Source: Megalonaias nervosa
Taxonomy: Eukaryota > Mollusca > Bivalvia > Unionida > Unionidae
Direction: 5' to 3'
Assembly: GCA_016617855.1 (NCBI GenBank)
Contig: JAECUM010092832.1
Span: 1 to 64,000 of the forward strand
Length of the DNA stretch: 64,000 bases
This document shows positions 43,049 to 54,680 of this stretch, piece by piece (within the stretch, counting starts at the first letter, position 1; every line of letters starts with the position of its first letter). The position numbers were made by a program, and so were the translations under genes. The notes under the pieces are model-generated. The model ran no database searches. It was not told the DNA's origin and saw nothing but the letters and a program-made list of their open reading frames with translations.

Positions 43049-43213
43049 TGTATATACTCCCAGATTTTTGTTAACATAATTCCCTGGCAGACAGATCTGG
43101 TCTATGCAGTTTATTAGGTGTAATTGGTACAATAATTACCCTGATCTGTCTGTGCCTTATGCCACAGCAGAAAGGGTCTATGTTGTTTGCAGGTGAACTT
43201 AACTCACGAGCAT
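43049..43213 (+). mobile_element. Twin-hairpin element, copy C (degenerate)
   Basis: Spacer 'ttattaggtgtaattggtac', flanked by the 'acagatctggtctatgcagt' and 'gggtctatgttgtttgcagg' arms. The left arm is damaged. Confidence 0.65.
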
Positions 43214-43260
43214 ATGGCATTAACCTCTGACAAATGGATGGTGATGTGCCAGCACATACC

Positions 43261-43410
43261 ATATATACTCATGCACATATCCAGTCCAACTGCAAACAAC
43301 ACAGACTCCAATCTGCCATCAAATAATACAGAAGCAGATCAGGGTCAGTGTTGTTTATTCTACTAATTGCTCCTAAATGCATACACCCAGATCTGTCAGT
43401 GCACTGTCAT
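43261..43410 (-). mobile_element. Twin-hairpin element, copy D (truncated)
   Basis: The left end 'atatatactcatgcacatat' and 'ccaactgcaaacaacacaga' lead into the first hairpin, then the spacer in reverse orientation 'ctaattgctcctaaatgc'. The second hairpin is cut off after 'cccagatctgtcagtgcac'. Confidence 0.65.
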
Positions 43411-44700
43411 TTAGATTTATTCTATTTTTAGTAATGGCAGGCATATTTGATGGTGGATCAGAATCAGAAGTAAAAATTTGGAAGCCCCTTCATGTCACAG
43501 TTCTTTCTGTAAGTTGTAAGCAACTGAAAACCCTGTATGCCAGAATGTTTACTGTCAAATCTGGGCCAAATTATTTTCAGTATTATTATTATTTTTTTTT
43601 TTTACAGAAGATGTTGTTTAAAGATTTTTCTAATTTGAGCAATGGTGGTCATATTTGCTGGCAGATTGCCATCAATAGCATTAACTTGAGAACACTTCAT
43701 TTAAGAATGTCTTCTTTCAAAATTGTCAAATTTCATTGAGTACTTTTTGGCCAGCCATTTTGTCACAGATATATATATTTATTTTATTTTAGCTACTGAA
43801 TAAAACTCTTTGTGGTGGAATATTAAATACTGTATTGAAAAGAATGTAGATTAATGAAATAATTTGTTTCAGAAGAATCCCTTATAGAGTAAAATATGTG
43901 CAAAAGTAGGCTTGAATTTTTAAATTATTTGATGTTATTGTTGCCACAAAATCTTCTACTGTTATATATCTAGTAGGAGTTTAAGTTATGATGACTCCTA
44001 ATAAATATAGATCCAGAGTGTATTTTCTGTCTTACCAAGAAAGTAATTTTGCAAAACATCACAAGTTTTTTTCTGCCTTTAATAATGGTGGCCATATTTG
44101 ATTTATAAACAATATTTGTATCTTTTATGACAGGATACACTCAGGCAAAGTCAATCAAATTCTGATCAGCGGTGTTTGAAAATAAGTTATTTAAAGGTAC
44201 ATCTGTTTTACGTAATGGTGGCCATATTTGATGACTGTAATCATTTATAGAAATGTGTAGATCATTTATGGTATGATCCTTTCTGTCAATTTTGGACGCT
44301 AGTTAACAGAAGATGCCATCTAAAGGATTTTATATTTTAAGTACTGGTGGCCATATTTGATGATGGTTTGGCGTCATTTAAATAAATTTGAAAGAGCTTT
44401 ATGCCAGCATGGTTTCTGTAAAATTTGGTCAAATTCTGTTGAGAGGTTTTTGATAAGAAATTGTTTAAAGTTGTTTTTTAGTAATGGTGACCATGTAATG
44501 ACAGACTGACATCAGTTCAACAAATGTTTAGGTCTCGATGCCACAATGCTTGCTGTAAAATTTGCAAGTTGGTCAAGAGTTTTTGAGGAGTTTATTTAAT
44601 AACCACGATTGTGCAATGGATGATGCATGACAGTCAATGGATGAAGGACGAAAGACCATACCATAAGCTCATTTGACTTTACAGACAGATGAGATCAAAT
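43411..44700 (+). repeat. Degenerate 'aatggtggccatatttgatg' repeat
   Basis: At least six units, each beginning near 'gtaatggtggccatatttga' and ending with phrases such as 'ctgtaaaatttggtcaaatt'. The terminus is 'gaaggacgaaagaccatacc' to 'ataagctcatttgac' (about 44645-44682). I associate this with a widespread bivalve repeat. It carries a short A/T-rich microsatellite at 43580-43604. Confidence 0.6.
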
Positions 44701-44851
44701 TGTATTGGCTTTTTTTAAAACTCTTTTTGATAATGAAAACAAAATCTTCATCAGTTAAAATTCTACAATAATTTCTGTTAAAATATGGTAAGCATTTAAA
44801 AAAATGTAAAAACACAAGGAAGATAACCAGTGAAGAGACAATCAGACAGTT

Positions 44852-44939
44852 TTAAAAATGTGTGATCTGTGTTTCTGAGTTCACATACTCTCCATTTAGA
44901 CCTGGTGTGTATGGGCTCTCTGAGGTTGATGAAGATTCA
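44852..44939 (-). CDS. Candidate terminal exon of an unrecognised minus-strand gene
   Basis: On the minus strand an acceptor with a strong pyrimidine tract (TTTTCTCTCTTCAACAG) precedes 88 nt. It reads one base, then ESSSTSESPYTPGLNGEYVN and SETQITHF, then TAA. The phase (one base) exactly fits the donor of the exon 49982-50239, giving an Asp at the junction. A Ser/Thr-rich polar C-terminus is plausible for a signalling or membrane protein tail, but I recognise no family. Evidence is the acceptor, an open coding-like frame and phase agreement. Without the upstream exon it would be weak. Confidence 0.45.
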
Positions 44940-47079
44940 CTGTTGAAGAGAGAAAATAAATCAGATCATAAAGGAATATACAGGTAAACAAAAATTACAA
45001 TGAAATTTCTGAATAAAAAAATATGTTTTCTGTAGTCTGGCAAAACTGGCTCTAAATTATATTTACAAAGAGTCTCTCCAAGGGATTAGCACTCTACTGA
45101 CTGAAAAGAATTTCCAGGAATCCAAGCTATGACTATGAAGTAACTGCATAGTACTGAAACCATTTCTCATATTCCTGAGAAACTCCATCACACCAAATTT
45201 GGTAACAAAAATAATTTCTAATATGTCTGAGTTAACATATTCACAATATGCATACAACTGCATGATAAAACTCTTTGTCATGGCCACTGATCATCAGCCT
45301 GATATCATGGACAAAAAATGATTCAAACATGTCTCAATGTCAAAATATACGCTTGTGCTAAGTTTGGTCAATTCTATAATTGTTTTGGACACAAAACGCA
45401 GTTATTTAAGTGGCACTGTTGCCACCTCCGAGGCATCAGAGTTGGGGTGGCAGTTGCCACCCCAATAATTCAGCGAGATAAAAAATCTTTGCTTAAAATC
45501 CACTATTTATCTGGTACAAATAAACAGGAAATATGCATAAATATGAAATGTTATTTGTCACTTTGGCTGATATTGAAAAATGGCCAGTTCATGGTGGATG
45601 TGTTAAACAATGCATGACCAATTATTGGATAATTGGATGTGATTAATGCACACGAGTAGAGAACATTGATCACCAATAGGTAAGGTGAGTACATCATTGT
45701 TCTGTTAAACTGGCAACCAACTGCCCTATGCTATGGAGACAACAAGAAAGTAGCATCATCCTTACATAAAAAACTTTACATTACTTTTATCTTGCATTAC
45801 TTAAAACGACAATCTAAAATTAAGATTCATTCTGTTAATTGTACTTGCCATGTTAACATGGGTAGTCCGAATCAACTGTTCAGCTTCAATTTCCCTAAGT
45901 GATCTTTTGGGATAAAGAAACCCAGAACACCGTTAATTTACATGGTTTGAACTCCATCCTGGCTCCACAAAGATGAGGTAATACGTTTAATATTTAATAT
46001 CTTTCTCCCTTTAAATATATACCATAGCACAGCAAATATAACTACTTTATTGTGTTCAATCCAGGCAATATATATATTTTTTATCTGTTAAAATAGCTTC
46101 CAATTTGAGAAAAAAATAATAAAGCTTGTTATGTGGTTTGAACCCATGCTGACAAGTCCTAAAATGTTCACATATTCATCTTAAATAAACATTACTGTTT
46201 CATACATGAGATGTTCATCTCATCTTTACTCTTTATTTTCTTGTTAATTTGCTGTGTTTAAATACATTCCATGTTTATATGCTTTCAGTATAAAGACCTG
46301 GTGTGTTGCTTCATATGCAAATCGGCAATGGCAGAAGGGAAGATCTCCAATTCCAAGGAACCCCTTAACACATTAATGACAATATGCGTTCACAAACAGG
46401 CTACAGGCAGCATGGGCATATGTGCTATTGCATATGACTTTGTGAACTCGAAGGGTGAAATGCTAATATGCTAATGTAAATGTATTGTTTTAATGAAATT
46501 TCAAATTATTGTTTTTATGGCTTTATGTATTAAATAAAAGAAAGAAAAGAACCGATCAAGTTTTAATTTGAATATGCTCAGAATGCTCTAAAATGCTCCA
46601 TTTCCTGTGTTAATTTTAAATGAAATCCCCAGGGAAGAACCCCTGGATCCCCCACCATCAGGAGTGGGAAACCCACTCCTACACCCACCCCCTATCCATT
46701 GCCTCCTCAATCTCAAAACTGCTCTGGCACTCCTGCACCTTGGCATCGGTCAAATGTCCCCAAATTGGATCTGACAAAAATCCATTCATACTTGTTGGTG
46801 TTATCATGCTCACCAGCCAGTAAAGCTAAAAATTATGACTTTTGACCTCAAAATCAATGTCTGATGATTATCAACTTGTTCGTTGAAAGAAACTAAATAC
46901 AATGTCTGGTCAAAATCTATTTGTAAATGTACAGTTTCTAAGCTCAGTAAAGTATAAAAATGCAAGCAATGACCTTTGACTTTGTTCTGAGGTCAATTAG
47001 GTCTGGTTTTCAAAACTCCTTTACAAAAGTGTGGACATGCAGGTGACAAGATTTACACCATTTTCATTCAGAACTGATT

Positions 47080-48205
47080 AAACATTGCAAGAAGTGTTTT
47101 GGTGAAAACACCATGTTAATGCCATCATTCAGGCCAGTGGAGTAGTGATATGAGGATTTTCATGATGGCTACCATGGTGCCATGTTAGAGGCCAGATAAA
47201 GAATATTTTCATTCATTTCTATATATTCCATTAAGAGTGTTCAAATGAAAACCCCATGTGGATAAGACCATTCATTCAGGAGAAGTACTGTATAGATTTT
47301 CAAGATGGGCACCAAGGCAGCCATTTTTGAGGTTAGAACAATTATATATTGCAAAGCATCTTCTTGACATGTTGGTACCAACTGCATATAGTGTTTTAGC
47401 AAAAACTCCATATTGATATGCCTTGCCATGAAAAAGGATTTTCACGAAGGCTATTACTGACCAACTCCATTTTTATTTATTGAACATCTAGACATTGTAA
47501 GAAGTCTTTTAATGGAAACACTATGTTGGTATGACAATCTACTCAGAAGAGTAACAATAACAAGATTTTCAAGATGGCATTCAGAATGGCCATATTGGAT
47601 ATCAAAAAAGGCATCATATTCATACAGGACTAACTAGACATCATAAGAAAGCTTTTCGTTAATCCCAATGTCTAAATGACCATCTATTATAAAGAAATAT
47701 CAATAACAAGACTGTTAAGATGGACAGACATGTCAGATTGAGACAAATTTTATTTAGGACCAACTACACAATAAAAAAATCTCTTGATGAAATGTCCATG
47801 TTGATATGTACATGATGACTAGCAATAACAAGACTTTTGAGATTGCCACAATGGCAGCCATATTGGATGTCAGATCAGTATTTTTTAACTAGACATCACA
47901 ATAAATCTTTTGGTGAAAACCCCATGTCAATATGGCAGACCATTTTGGAGGAGCTGCAATAACAAGACTTTCAATCTGATCACTGTGGCATCTACAACAA
48001 ATGTCTGAGCAGCACCATTTTCATTTAAGACAAGACCAACTAAACCTTTGGATGAATGTGTGTGTAAAGCGTAATGGCAATCCTCAAGTAGTTTAGGAGC
48101 TGTAGTGATAACAAACTTGTGCAAAGGATGGACAATGGATACTAGTTGATGGATAGAGTGATGATGGACAACAGGCTATCACATAAGCTCTTCCTGTATA
48201 TGACC
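47080..48205 (-). repeat. Composite repeat copy on the minus strand
   Basis: Read on the minus strand, the left module 'gaagagcttatgtgatagcc' near 48190 leads into core units. On + these show as 'gattttcaagatggc', 'gcagccatattggatgtcag' and 'ggtgaaaaccccatgtcaat'. At least seven units extend to about 47080. It is the longest core array in the window. Confidence 0.65.
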
Positions 48206-48638
48206 AATAAAGCTAAAAATGAACACATTCAATAATAAAAGTATTACTGCTATGAACCCCTATTCTCAAATTGTTAGAATATGATGAATGCTAAAATGTG
48301 TGATTACATAGCTAGATATATGTTCAAGTAAACCATGTCAGGTATTTGTCATATTTTCATGATATAGCTACTTAAACATATAAACAAAATTTACATTTTA
48401 AAAAATACCAAACGTTAAATTTGAAAATCCATTTAATTGTAAGTGCCTTTAAAGAAGCTGACACTTAATTTCTCAAATGAGATGCATTCTCAATTTTAAG
48501 ACATACATAAATATGTATGCTTTTATATGTCTGCCTCTTACAGGGACAGATAAATCATAAATCTAGAATTATCCATCATAAACCCACTAACACGTTCAAG
48601 TAAATACAATAATTTATGCATATAAAACACAGTACTGT

Positions 48639-48844
48639 CTATACTTGCTTATAAGACAAGTCCAACTGCAAACTGCACAGACCAGATTGGCTGTTGCATA
48701 ATATGTTGGCAGATCTGGGTCTGTGCAGTTTGTTAGGAAGCTATCAGAAGAACAAGCAACATAGACCCTGATCTGCAGGTGCATTATGCAATGGCAGATC
48801 AGGATCATTGTTGTTTGCAGTTTGACTTGACTTGTGAGTATAGA
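48639..48844 (+). mobile_element. Twin-hairpin element, copy E
   Basis: Intact layout: 'tatacttgcttataagacaa' left end, hairpin 1 with 'gcaaactgcacagaccagat' and 'gcagatctgggtctgtgcag', spacer 'tttgttaggaagctatcag', hairpin 2, and right end 'cttgacttgtgagtata'. Confidence 0.8.
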
Positions 48845-49317
48845 CTGTACCTTTTTTGTTTCAAGCTTTTAACATTTAAGTGAACTTTGTGAAAATAAGT
48901 TGCTAAAAAGATCTAATGGAGGTTGATCTACAGAGCTGAGCTCAATTGACTGACATATAGTTAACAATGACATTCAAATATAGTTGAGAAAGAGTCACAT
49001 GCAAGAGGCACTGAACATAAACTGATGTGCAGCATTCTGTTGAACTGAAACATGCACAGAAAAAAGAGCTAGCAAGTTTTGGGATATTCCTGTAAATCAG
49101 ACAATTTCTGATAGACTGGAGATCTGTGAATATCTGCATGCTTGAAAACAGCAATACAATAATTTTTCATTAACTGACAAAGTCTGACAGAAGGAATGAA
49201 ATGTGATATATTTATACTTTATGATAAAAATGTCAGCATGTTGATGGACATAGAATTGCCTCAGTCATTGAGTTGTGTGATTAAATGTGATGTTGATTTG
49301 AAAATATAAAATTTCTA

Positions 49318-49527
49318 ATCACTTATAAGTTGGGTCCAAGTGCAAACGACATACCTGGTAGACCCTGATCTGCCATCGCGTAATGTGCTTGCAGTTCAGG
49401 GTCAATGGTTTTTGCTCTTTGATTACACCTAACAAACTGCATAAACTGAGATCTGCCCACACATTATGTGACTGCAGATTGGATCTGTGCAGTCTGTAGG
49501 CAGACCACACTTATAAATGAGTATGTA
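49318..49527 (-). mobile_element. Twin-hairpin element, copy F
   Basis: Reverse orientation, as shown by the spacer 'tgattacacctaacaaactg'. The ends 'atcacttataagttgggtcc' and 'cacttataaatgagtatgta' form the outer inverted repeat. Both hairpins are recognisable. Confidence 0.75.
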
Positions 49528-49654
49528 TGTTAAGTAAAAGTGTTTAGGCATGCATAAAATATATTCTAAAATCTGCATGATTACCTGCACATGATACATT
49601 TTCATTCCATTCTTAGATGATATACAAATTTTAAAGAAGTATTATATTTAGTAG

Positions 49655-49745
49655 TGTATAATATAGAGCCAAATACCAACAGCACAGACCCAGATCCATT
49701 ATCTCATGACTCACTGGCAGATTAGGTTCTACATTACTGATTTGA
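49655..49745. mobile_element. Twin-hairpin element fragment
   Basis: Half element: 'accaacagcacagacccaga' and 'ctggcagattaggttctaca' with one degenerate hairpin. Confidence 0.45.
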
Positions 49746-49981
49746 ATCCATGGTAATATGAATTCTCTGTAACGATCAAAATTTTGATTCATGAGAGTGG
49801 CACACATAAGCTCAGATTATTTCCAGTACATATATGCTATTTGACAACCTATTAACAAAGTTACAAGGAACACAATATTGATCATCAGAAAGGGTTTTTG
49901 AAAGATCAAAATTAATCAAACAAAATGTTCACATTTGCTAATGTTTTCAAAAATAATGTTTTATCTTAGTTTTCATTTTAC

Positions 49982-50239
49982 TCTATAAAATGTTGGTCCC
50001 TAGTTTCAGACAATTTTCTCACTTCTTTGAAATAAGCAGAGCTAAAGGTTAAATTTGGATCAATCAGTTTCATGGGGTATGGAAACATATCATATAAAAA
50101 CTTTGGTGCAAATCCAGATATGTACAAATCTAAAATCATATGCTTTATTTCAGTATCAATAATTCTTTTAAGTGATGAAACAATTCCAGCTATTTTTTTA
50201 ATTGTAGTAGATTTTATTTTAAACAATTCCTCCATTTGC
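49982..50239 (-). CDS. Candidate coding exon of an unrecognised minus-strand gene
   Basis: The minus strand shows TTTTTTTTAG|GCAAATGGAGG, then 84 codons from ATG (50235) to a GA|GTAAAA donor (after 49982). The peptide starts MEELFKIKSTTIKKIAGIVS and contains IKHMILDLYISGFAPKFLYD and MFPYPMKLIDPNLTFSS. It has globular composition and predicted alpha-helical stretches, with no signal peptide or membrane segment. Joined to 44852-44939 it gives a 113-residue product if ATG 50235 is the start. Alternatively, if the T-tract/AG is a real acceptor, it is an internal exon with upstream exons not found. I do not recognise the family. A fragment of a pseudogene cannot be excluded. Confidence 0.5.
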
Positions 50240-50277
50240 CTAAAAAAAACTTGTAAATCTTCTCCTTATGGGTGACA

Positions 50278-50292
50278 GTTGTTATGGTAACC
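50278..50292 (-). promoter_or_regulatory. X-box-like RFX site upstream of the candidate gene
   Basis: Minus strand GTTACC-AT-AACAAC matches the RFX X-box (GTNRCC, 0-3 bases, RGYAAC) at 11 of 12 defined positions. It lies 43 bp upstream of the ATG at 50235, well within the usual distance for ciliary gene promoters. This assumes the exon is the first one; a chance match is possible. Confidence 0.35.
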
Positions 50293-51879
50293 CAAATATA
50301 TTTAAATATGCTTATCACAAAACCTAGTTTTCATTGTCCTTGATTTTGTTTTGTGGGTTTCTTTGCAATATGCATTTTCTACATTAATAAACTTATTAAG
50401 AAATATTTCATTTTGGATTGCTAAAGTGACAAAAAATTGTATAATATGCATTTTGGTCCTCCCATTTTTGTTTTACAAAATGTGCAGGACCTAGTGATGC
50501 AGATTTTATCTGCCATCACTGTCGATGTTCAATGTTAAAGTTTTTATGCAAACCACTTTAAAGTATCTACAGGAATTTCATGAAAATTGCTATTCTTAAT
50601 GTTTAAGGTATGCAGAATGCTACTTTTTTTATGAAATGAATTCACCACCACAAGGGGGAGGGTTCAAGGTTGAAGGTAACCACATTATTGCTATATATTT
50701 TGATAGAATTTAATGCACATTTGGTATGATGGGTGCTTTAAGTTTAGAATATTTACCATTTGATAGTTGACTTTTCTTATGTTACATACACATTGCTGCT
50801 GGGTCAGGTTATTATGTTTGACCTTACTCTCAAGGGCCCAGCTCCTGCATCTTAACCTGGAAACTTCTGAAATCTCTGCCACATGACCATATATATGTAT
50901 ACCTTCTCTGCATGAGAAAGGCTAAGCAATGAGAATAGGCCTCTGGGTCACTTCTTTTCAGGTGGAGATATAAATAGTTCTAAATTATTACCTGGTCATG
51001 GATAATGTTCATAACCCAACCTAAAAGTATATCACTATGCTTACCCTCCCTGGACCCAGCATCTAATTCACAACTTGCAAACCATCAAGATCCCCATCCT
51101 ACGGCCGTATTTACTTTCCCAAAATAACATATATGAAAAAATAGGAGAGGTGTCAACTGTAACAGGATTTTCTGTATGTGTAAATAGAATGACATAAAGT
51201 TATATTTACTCATATACCATCTGTAATTTATCTGTAATTTGCATTTCTCTCCTCAGTTATTATGGTAATCACACACTAGATAAGTCTATTACTAAAGTTT
51301 AGATCTACTTTGATTTTTCTAAAACTTATTATCCAACCCATCTTTTTCCTTCGAATTTTAGGTAAGGAAAATTTGCATTGCAGAGTACAATTTTTTCACC
51401 TCTGTCTGTCTGCCTGACAAGTTTTTTTTCCTGACATTGACCTTTTAAATACATTATCCTCATGGCCTGTCCTGTTAATCTGATTACAAGTCCATACTTG
51501 ATGATGAGCTCATCCCCATTTTCTTTTTTAAAAAGAAAAAAGGACAATATTTATTCCCATTTTGAAATAAATTCGGCAAACATTTACTAAGGACATTTTT
51601 GTCTAATAATAAGTCTATGCCCTACTTTAAACAAAATACTGCATTTATATTTATTTTGATCTAACCACTCTTTTTCTTTTTGACTTGCATATGTATGCAA
51701 GTTCAATAATATTAATACAGGCATGAGTGATGCTGATCTTGGAGGCTACCAGAAATGCAAAGGTGCCATGTAGCACAGATATACAAACTAATCATCTTTT
51801 CTTCCATTAATTAATCCATTCATTTAGGCATCCATCTCAACTTGGCATAAAATAGGTAAAGTAACTTTTTAACTTCGGG
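50293..51879. other. Intergenic, no gene seen
   Basis: AT-rich. The minus-strand 72-codon frame at 51329-51547 has no recognisable similarity and no clear splice context. Confidence 0.55.
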
Positions 51880-52170
51880 TAGGGGTGGAAGGAATGACTT
51901 AGAGTGGAAGGAGTATCTTAAACTGTGAGGTGGGGAGGGGAAAGGTGGAAGGAGTAAGTTAAACTGTGACTGGGGGAGGGGCAGAAGGAACAACTTAAAT
52001 TAGGTCTGGGTGGAGGGGTGAAAGGAGTAACTTAAACTGTGACTGGGGGAGGGGTGGAAGATAAACTTAAACCATGACTGGGGTGGGGTGGAAGGAAACT
52101 TTTAAACTGTGGGAGTAGAGGCCAAAGGAGTAACCTACACTTAGACTGGGAAGGATGGGGTGGAAGGAGC
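51880..52170 (+). repeat. G-rich minisatellite
   Basis: Five to seven irregular units of about 40-50 bp built on 'taacttaaactgtgactggg' followed by 'ggaggggtggaagga'. G runs are concentrated on the + strand. Confidence 0.8.
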
Positions 52171-52223
52171 AATTGTGACTTCCCCATTCACAATTGCTCC
52201 TTCCACTCCATCCCTCCCAGTCT
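52143..52223. repeat. Long hairpin, 36-bp arms
   Basis: The left arm 52143-52178 and right arm 52188-52223 are reverse complements with two mismatches, around a 9-base loop CTTCCCCAT. The left arm is the last minisatellite unit, so the hairpin arose from an inverted unit. Confidence 0.92.
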
Positions 52224-52330
52224 CAGAGTAATTGTTAATTATTTTATAATAAATGTTGAGTGCTTGATTTTATTTTTTTCTTGGTTTCAACAGCATGTTC
52301 AACTCATTATTAGCTATATCATGCAAAAGA

Positions 52331-52430
52331 AATGTATATGCCATTCTCATATACACACCATGGCATTCAACCCGACTGGCAATGTATATGCCATTCTCAT
52401 ATACACACCATGGCATTCAACCTGACTGGC
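52331..52430. repeat. 50-bp tandem duplication
   Basis: 'aatgtatatgccattctcat ... ggcattcaacc.gactggc' occurs twice back to back (52331-52380 and 52381-52430) with one substitution. Confidence 0.95.
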
Positions 52431-52580
52431 ATAGGTGGCTACTGAACCTGTATGATACTCTAACAACTGAGCTACCATGGTTCCATGAATGCCTAAATCT
52501 AACGTTGAAGACTTAAAAAGAACTGAGCTACCATGGTTCCACGAATGCCTAAATCTAACATGAAGACTTAAAAAGATCTT
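52412..52580 (-). repeat. tRNA-like SINE head with internal duplication
   Basis: On the minus strand GGTAGCTCAGTTGTTAGAG (52459-52477) resembles a tRNA A-box region and GGTTGAATGCC (52412-52422) a degenerate B box, in correct order and spacing. The upstream side 'gaactgagctaccatggttc ... gcctaaatctaac' is itself duplicated at about 52464 and 52520. Probably a decayed tRNA-derived SINE of a family different from the five full copies. Confidence 0.5.
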
Positions 52581-52904
52581 TCTGTTTTGTGTACAACATT
52601 TGGGATGAAATTTTTACTAACAGTTCACATATCAAACGATGTGGAACTTTCTGGACTAATTGCAACACATTTACAGCAGTTTAAGCTAAATGTCCTGTAA
52701 ACAATGTTTTACATTGATTGACCTAGCTACATATAAAGCTTCTGCAGTTTGAGTCCGAGTTAAAAAAGTTGTTGCAATTGTTGTTCTCTTCTAAAATTCA
52801 CATTCTCATATTATTTACGACTCCTGAACTGTTGACCAATCAGATCATAGAGATCACATACTTCCTCTCCCCTTCCCTTGCATGAGATAATCTTTCTGAC
52901 TGAG

Positions 52905-52935
<31 letters not shown>

Positions 52936-52994
52936 TAATAATAATAATAATAATAATGTTATTATTATTATTATTATCATTATTATTATTATTA
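52905..52994. repeat. (AAT)n / (ATT)n inverted microsatellite pair
   Basis: An ATA run (52905-52957, one AAC interruption) is followed at once by a TTA run (52959-52994, one ATC interruption). Together they form a self-complementary arm pair with almost no loop. Confidence 0.95.
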
Positions 52995-53719
52995 ATGATG
53001 ACCTACTTATATAAAAAATTTAGGTGGTGTTTTGTTATGTAAATTAACTGAATGGTCAGCATATAAATTTATCCTGTGTTCATGAGGACAACTAAAAGAA
53101 AGAAAAAAAAGCAATTTGCAAATCTGTACAATATCTGAAATTTTATTCAGTAAAGAAAAGAGATAATATATTGTTTGAAGAAAGATGCTGACTAAAAAAC
53201 CTCTAAAAGTAGTAAAAAAACATTGTAAACAAAATTATTGGTTCAGTGATTATCCTGACAAAATATTCATTACTTGACACAAATAGTGGCCTATATAATT
53301 AAATTAGAAAGCTTTGTTATTATTATTATTACATATTCATTGTTTCAAAGAATATATAAAATTTTCACTGATAAATAATGTAATATCAATTTATTTATTT
53401 ATTTTATTACATGATGGAATTAAATTTAGTTTAAAATTTTTGCTAATTCATTACTAGGATTGATTCTGTTATAAAGCTTGTCATAGGAAATAACTTGCCT
53501 CTCAAAAGTTCCATAAATGTTTAGCATATGGGTCATGCTAAAGAGACATCTGTCAATATCCCATAAAATATTTAGCTTTGATAAATAAAATTAATTGAAA
53601 TCTCTTCAATTAAAAAAAAATCAAACATGGAAATTGGTGCAAATATTGAGAATAAAATATTACCCACATAATGTATATGTGAAAAAGTTTTTGTTCACCT
53701 GTACCCCATACAATCTGAA
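52995..53719. other. AT-rich spacer, no gene
   Basis: Low-complexity AT-rich DNA with A-runs; nothing recognised. Confidence 0.6.
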
Positions 53720-54045
53720 AATAATTACCCAACAAAGGCAGCAAATTCACAAAATTGAAATATAATAACCCGATTAAAAGCAAATTCAAGAAACTGAATA
53801 TAAGTACCCCAATAAAAGCAGCAAATTTACAAAACTGAATTACCCTAATAAAAGCAGGGAATTCATGAAACTGAATATAATTATACCCCAATAAAAGTAG
53901 GGAATTTCATGAAATTGAATATAATTACCCCAATAAAAGAAATGATTTCATGAAAGTGAATATAACTACCCCAATAAAGGCAGCAAATTCACAAAACTGA
54001 ATAAAATTACCCCAATAAAGCAACAAATTCATGAAACTGAAAGAT
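53720..54045. repeat. ~40-45-bp minisatellite, about 8 units
   Basis: Units follow 'taccccaataaaagcagcaa' plus 'attcacaaaactgaatataa', with substitutions and small indels. The minus-strand hydrophobic 93-codon frame across it is an artefact. Confidence 0.9.
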
Positions 54046-54329
54046 AAGTATAATTCTAGTTTGTCTTTGAAGTTTTTAACTGATCATTTTGCAAAATGTA
54101 TTTTGTAGCAATATTTTCAATTAGTATGATTTTATTGTTGTAACATGAAACTAATACAGTCATAGCTGTTACCATGGTTTTGATACATCCTCTCAACATT
54201 AATGTTCTTTTTCTTCTACAAGTGTACTTTGAAGATTAATTCAAACAGACTAAAAAAAATTTCAGACATGTTGTGGCCACCCAATTTTGATGGTATACAG
54301 AGAATCCCTATTAAAATTTCGAGCAAGCT

Positions 54330-54460
54330 CAGATGCAGATGCAAAGATACATTATATGACGGCAGATATGGGTCTGTGTTATTTATTACTGGATTTGTGT
54401 TCAAAATGAGTGCAGTTGGTACAACAACCCTGATTATTACGGTAGTCACAAGGTGATTGC
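54330..54460. mobile_element. Twin-hairpin element fragment, degenerate
   Basis: 'gcagatgcaaagatacatta' and 'ggcagatatgggtctgtgtt' resemble one hairpin; the rest is unrecognisable. Confidence 0.35.
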
Positions 54461-54463
54461 TGC

Positions 54464-54680
54464 ATATATTTGCTTAGAAGTTGAATTCAACTGCAAACAG
54501 CATAGACTCTGACCTACCATTACATAATGCACCAACAGATCAGAGTCTATGTTGTTTGTTCTAATAATTACTCCTAACAAACTGCATAGACTCAGATCTA
54601 CTGGTACATTATGTGACAGCAGATCTGAATCTGTGCAGATTGCAGTTGGATACAACTTATAGAGTACATATGGTGAGTAC
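54464..54680 (-). mobile_element. Twin-hairpin element, copy I
   Basis: Reverse orientation spacer 'taattactcctaacaaactg'. Hairpins 'ctgcaaacagcatagactct'...'cagagtctatgttgtttgtt' and 'actgcatagactcagatcta'...'gcagatctgaatctgtgcag'. Both are well preserved. Confidence 0.8.

Larger units (their letters stand above)
44940..49981 (-). other. Putative 5-kb intron of the minus-strand gene
   Basis: Holds a composite repeat copy (47080-48205), two twin-hairpin elements (48639-48844, 49318-49527) plus a fragment (49655-49745), and a 9-bp-arm hairpin GGGGTGGCAGTTGCCACCCC at 45443-45462. A + strand open frame at 46271-46474 has no identifiable similarity. 44940-46600 is otherwise unassigned. Confidence 0.4.

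Noticed and set aside
46271..46474. 67-codon + strand frame with CCFICKSAMAEG and a plausible acceptor-like TTTCAG
   Set aside because: Looks faintly like a zinc-finger start, but no second metal-binding half, no donor and no family match could be seen; left unannotated.
49560..49640. Possible 27-nt micro-exon on the minus strand between CTAAG and CAG|GTAATC
   Set aside because: Splice-like ends only; too short to support and breaks the phase match between the two candidate exons unless in multiples of three.
53610..53891. Hydrophobic minus-strand ORF resembling membrane segments
   Set aside because: Produced by the ~40-45-bp minisatellite units.
52881..54045. CRISPR-like regularly spaced repeats
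   Set aside because: Units are contiguous degenerate minisatellites without unique spacers, in a eukaryotic genome.
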